Assembly (NCBI GenBank): GCA_032622095.1
Contig: CP136065.1
Coordinates: forward strand, 114,739,195 to 114,803,194
Direction: 5' to 3'
From: Siphonodentalium dalli
Taxonomy: Eukaryota; Mollusca; Scaphopoda; Gadilida; Siphonodentaliidae
Length of the DNA stretch: 64,000 nt
Positions 60,305-64,000 of this stretch are shown piece by piece (position 1 is the first letter of the stretch; every line of letters starts with the position of its first letter). Made by a program: the position numbers and the translations under genes. Under the pieces are notes generated by a model. The model did not search any database and had not been told where the DNA came from. It saw nothing but the letters and a program-made list of their open reading frames with translations.

Positions 60305-62236
60305 AGCTCAACTTTACTTTGTAAAGTTTGAGCTATTGCCATGGCTTTGTCGTCCGTGTGTGTGTGTGTGCGTGATGCTTCAACAATTTCCTTTAGCACG
60401 GGATACAGGTCGTACCTTTGGTCGGATCATTATGAAATTTGTCATAGCTGTTGACATTGACATGTAGATGGGAACGAGTCATTTTGGGTTCATTCGGGAA
60501 AAAAACATGGCCGCCAGTAGCCATCTTGGATTTCAATATTCAATCCATTAGCACGGGCTACAGGTCGTACTGTTCGTCTGATCATCATGAAATTTGTCAT
60601 GGATGTTAATATTGACATGTAGATGGGAACGAGTAATTTTGGGGTTGTTCGGCCAAAAAACATGGCCACCGGCAGCCATCTTAGATTTACTCTTTGCATG
60701 ACTAAATTCTTTGGCACGGCCTACAGGTCGTACCTTTGGTCGGATCATCATAAATTTTTTCATGGATATTAACAATGACATGTAGATGGGAACGAGTCAT
60801 TTTGGGGTTATTCGGCCAGCAGCCATTTTGGATTTTACTCTTTGTATGACTAAATCCTTTAGCACGGGCTACAGGTCGTACCTTTAGTCTGATCATCATG
60901 AAATTTGTCATGGCTGTTGAAATTGGAATGTAGATGGGAACGAGTCATTTTGGGGTCATTCGGACAAACAACATGGCCGCCAGTGGCCATCTTGGATTTC
61001 AAAATTCAATCCATTAGCACGGGCTACAGGTCGTACCTTTGGTCTGATTATCATGAAATTTGTCATGAATGTTAACATTGACATGTAGATGGGAACGAGT
61101 AATTTTGGGGTCATTCGGCCCAAAAACATGGCCACCGGCAGCCATCTTAGATTTACTCTTTGCATGACTAAATTCTTTGGCACGGCCTACAGGTCGTACC
61201 TTTGGTCGGATCATCATAAAATATGTCATGGATGTTAACAATGACATGTAGATGGGAACGAGTCATTTTGGGGTCATTCGGCAAAACAACATGGCCACCA
61301 GCAGCCATTTTGGATTTTACTCTTTGTATGACTAAATCCTTTAGCACGGGCTACAGGTCGTACCTTTAGTCTGATCATCATGAAATTTGTCATGGCTGTT
61401 GAAATTGGAATGCAGATGGGAACGAGTCATTTTGGGGTCATTCGGACAAACAACATGGCCGCCAGCGGCCATCTTGGATTTCAAAATTCAATCCATTAGC
61501 ACTGGCTACAGGTCGTACCTTTGGTCCGATCTTTATGAAATTTGTCATGAATGTTGACATTGTCATATAGATGGGAACGAGTTATTTTGGAGTCATTCGG
61601 CAAAAAACATGGCCACCAGCCACCATTTTGGATTTCAAAATTCAATCCATTGGCGCGGGCTACAGGTCATACTGCTCGTCTGATCATCATGAAATTTGTC
61701 AAGGATGATAATATTGACATGTAGATGGGAACGAGTCATTTTGGGGTCATTCGGCCAAAAAAAATGGCCACCAGAAGCCATCTTGGATTTAACTCTTTGC
61801 ATGACTAAATCCTTTGGCGCGGCCTACAGGTTGTAGCTTTGGTCAGATCTTCATGAAATTTGTTACGGTTGTTAACAATGACATGTAGATGGGAATTATT
61901 CATTTTGGAGTCATTTGGCCAAAAAACATGGCTGCCAGTAGCCATCTTGGATTTTACTCTTTGCATGACTACATCCTTTGACACAGGCTACAGGTTGTAT
62001 CATTTGTCAGATCATCATGAAATTTGTCCTGGATGTTAATAATGACAGGTAAATGGGAACGAGTCTTTTTGGGATCATTTGGCAAAAAAATATGGTTGCC
62101 AGCGGCCATCTTAGATTTTACTCTTTGCATAACTAGGCCTTTTAACTTTCCACATTCCTAATCACTCCATTGACTTTAACATATGAAATTATTCCCTTTC
62201 CAAGTTGAGCTACAGTGTCATTGACACTTTCATTAT
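60305..62236 (+). mobile_element. HINE-like element E, isolated complete copy
   Basis: 5' palindrome AGCTCAACTTTACTTTGTAA at 60305, about twelve units and the 3' hairpin 62213-62227, followed by TTCATTATAATACC. It is flanked by unrelated sequence on both sides, so it defines the element ends well. The left flank is T-rich and the right flank begins after CATT, consistent with insertion between T residues. Confidence 0.85.
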
Positions 62237-62959
62237 AATACCTGGGGGCTTCTTATGACAAAGTTGATGCGATCGTCTGCTGCCATTACCACTCACTTTG
62301 TGTCCCATTTTATAGTGCAAACAATTTCGCCGGTTGTCACTGCATGATGAATAGTCGCTGAGTCAGTGACTATCAAATTTAGCACTATAATAACATTGAT
62401 TCAACAAACCAAACATGCGACAGAATTTTATTAATGGCTGCAAAAACGACTATCATATGCGTTACTAATAACTTTATTAATATAAGTATTTGGTCTGCTT
62501 TACGATAATGACTTCCAAAGTGAACCACGCTATCTTGATTCACTAATATAACTCATCGCATAGTGTTGTAATCAATATCTACACCGCGCGCACCCACAGT
62601 GATTCCGCATTTTAGTATCGGCTGACGTTATCGTAGTCCGCATAATAAACCTCCGGCTCCGAATCAGTGTTTTTAATTTGCTCGCCCACAACTACGTCAT
62701 CCGTAGTTTAGTCACGAAAATCTCCGAATATCGGTTACGGTATTATTCATTAATTTTTCAGGTTTATTTATTATCCGATCGGAATGGGACTTTTGTAATT
62801 TTAATCACAACAGGGAGGGCTTACCGATTGCGTTTGGAAGTTTCTAGACCGAATAAATCCTTTATTAATTAAAGAAGATGTTTGTTTACATTAGTGATGA
62901 GATATGCTGTGGAATTTCAATTTGAACCATGCATCACCATGTATAGAAGGTATAGGTGT
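62237..62959. other. No gene seen
   Basis: Unique intronic sequence between element E and the inverted-repeat element. Confidence 0.45.
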
Positions 62960-63480
62960 AGAGTCTAGATCATGCCATGAATCTCTACTCTGGCTAAAGC
63001 CTGTAGAGATCATATTCCATTAGCACAAAACCTTGGAACTTTTTGAAGTTTTGACAGGGAACCTTATAAAGTTGAAAAAATAATTATGGGAATATATTTC
63101 TTAATTATTATCTTTCCAAAGTAATGTACTTCACTGTAATTGAAGATCCCAAATCGAAATTGCATGGTTTTCTGTGACTTGTGTGAGCCGATATCGCAAT
63201 AAACATTGAATAAATTCCATAATTGTAAGCGCCGCAAAGCAAAATCTCTGACAAAGTCACTTAAATCATGAAATTTCGAGTGGGACCTTCACCCACAGTG
63301 AATTACATTATTAAGGAACAGATAGTAACAAAGAAATACCAGTATGTTCCCTGCATTATGTTTTTGACTTTATAAGGTTCCCTGTCAAAATATCAAAAAG
63401 TTCCCAGGTTTTTAACTGGTGGAATATGATCTCTACAGGTGTTAGCCAGAGTAGGGATTCATGGCATGATCTACTAGTAC
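62960..63480. mobile_element. MITE-like inverted-repeat element near eRF3 exon 2
   Basis: Inverted arms of about 120 bp share TAGATCATGCCATGAATC, CTACTCTGGCTAA, CTGTAGAGATCATATTCCA, TTTTGACAGGGAACCTTATA in mirrored order. The loop is about 280 bp. It ends about 300 bp before the exon acceptor. No target duplication was identified. Confidence 0.8.
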
Positions 63481-63782
63481 ACTGTAGACAATAAATAGAT
63501 TTTAAAAATCTAATGGCTCTGCACTTTGAAGGGTTGGTTCTGAAGAAGTAGTAATTTGGGCTTTTAAATCAGACAGTGCATCTTTAAGGTTCCTGTCGAC
63601 CACAAGCATACAGCTTTTTTACTGGTGCCCAATCACTGAACTTGTAATACAATATTATATGTCAAATAAAGTTTCTTCAATTAGAAATCGTTTATACTGT
63701 GTCATTACTTGCTTGGCCTTCTTCAAGACATCAAATTATTGATTGAGAAATCCAAACAAAATCCTGATAATGTCTATTTCAG

Positions 63783-63869
63783 ATATACCTCCGGACCCTT
63801 CAGAATCACCACCAGAAGAGGAAAAATCTGCTCCTGACGAATCTCCACAATCAGAAGATATGGAAACAG
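63783..63869 (+). CDS. GSPT1: eRF3/GSPT1 acidic linker exon (probable exon 2)
   Basis: An 87-bp open segment is flanked by a good acceptor (TATTTCAG ending at 63782) and a donor (ACAG|GTATTA). Joined to the final G of exon 1 it reads Asp, then IPPDPSESPPEEEKSAPDES and a further Glu/Asp/Ser/Pro-rich stretch ending EDMET. Acidic, Pro-rich sequence between the PAM2 region and the GTPase core is typical of animal eRF3. The incoming phase (1) matches the exon 1 donor, and the outgoing phase is also 1, so this exon is symmetric and could be skipped without a frameshift. No other exon was recognised between 22702 and 63782, implying a first intron of about 41 kb. A tandem-repeat element begins 72 bp after its donor. 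Low-complexity composition makes the assignment less certain than exon 1. Confidence 0.72.
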
Positions 63870-63941
63870 GTATTACATTTTATATGTTTGCACCTTGGTA
63901 TCAAGCATGGATTTGTTCTCATTTATTCAAAAGCCATTTTT

Positions 63942-64000
63942 AGCTCAACTTTACCTGTAAAGTTTGAGCTATTGCCATAGCTTGGTATCCGTTGTCCGTG
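63942..64000 (+). mobile_element. HINE-like element F, 5' end only (cut by window)
   Basis: AGCTCAACTTTACCTGTAAA then GTTTGAGCTATTGCCATAGC and the GTCCGTG start of the GT-rich zone. It begins 72 bp after the eRF3 exon 2 donor. Confidence 0.8.

Overview
This is eukaryotic, AT-rich, intron- and transposon-dominated DNA, most likely from a marine invertebrate animal. The evidence is very long introns, dense non-autonomous DNA transposons, frequent ACATGTA words, and two recognisable conserved animal coding exons with GT/AG splice sites. The species cannot be named from the sequence. No intact transposase, reverse transcriptase, rRNA, tRNA or CRISPR was recognised. Almost all longer open frames are repeat shadows.

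The functional core is a head-to-head gene pair at 21974-22701. On the minus strand is the first coding exon of a LUC7L3-type U1 snRNP-associated splicing factor (start codon at 22075). On the plus strand is the first coding exon of translation termination factor eRF3/GSPT1 (start codon at 22491) with its two overlapping PAM2 motifs. The 415 bp between the start codons holds an E-box, CCAAT boxes in both orientations, a GC box, a perfect CRE and a YY1-like site. A second eRF3 exon lies at 63783-63869 in a compatible phase, so the eRF3 first intron is about 41 kb. No further LUC7L3 exon was found in 1-21973, so that intron appears to exceed 21 kb. Nearly everything else in the window would then be intronic DNA of one of these two genes.

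Left intron (1-21973): degenerate tandem units (209-868); a direct duplication (2790-3560); a 5.8 kb long-terminal-inverted-repeat element (3572-9357); a hAT-like element with a 6-bp target duplication and a zinc-finger relic (9540-10365); a nested complex between inverted arms 11841-11955 and 21496-21645. The complex holds a piggyBac-like element containing a hAT-like one, a tandem-repeat rolling-circle-like element, a Harbinger-like element, and a fold-back element containing another hAT-like one.

Right intron (22702-63782): a Harbinger-like element with a nested hAT-like element (22907-25010); several near-perfect palindromes; a possible 6.3 kb Harbinger-like element filled with head-to-tail concatenated repeats (28160-34456); a PIF1-helicase-like Walker A exon (34635-34738); a 2.7 kb hAT element with a perfect 8-bp target duplication (36948-39676); then about 16 kb of tandem-repeat elements (40852-56451), interrupted once and containing a 2-kb tandem duplication and a 100-N gap. 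Two more elements of that family follow (60305-62236, and 63942 to the window end). Their hairpin and short-inverted-repeat termini resemble non-autonomous Helitron2/Helentron (HINE) elements.
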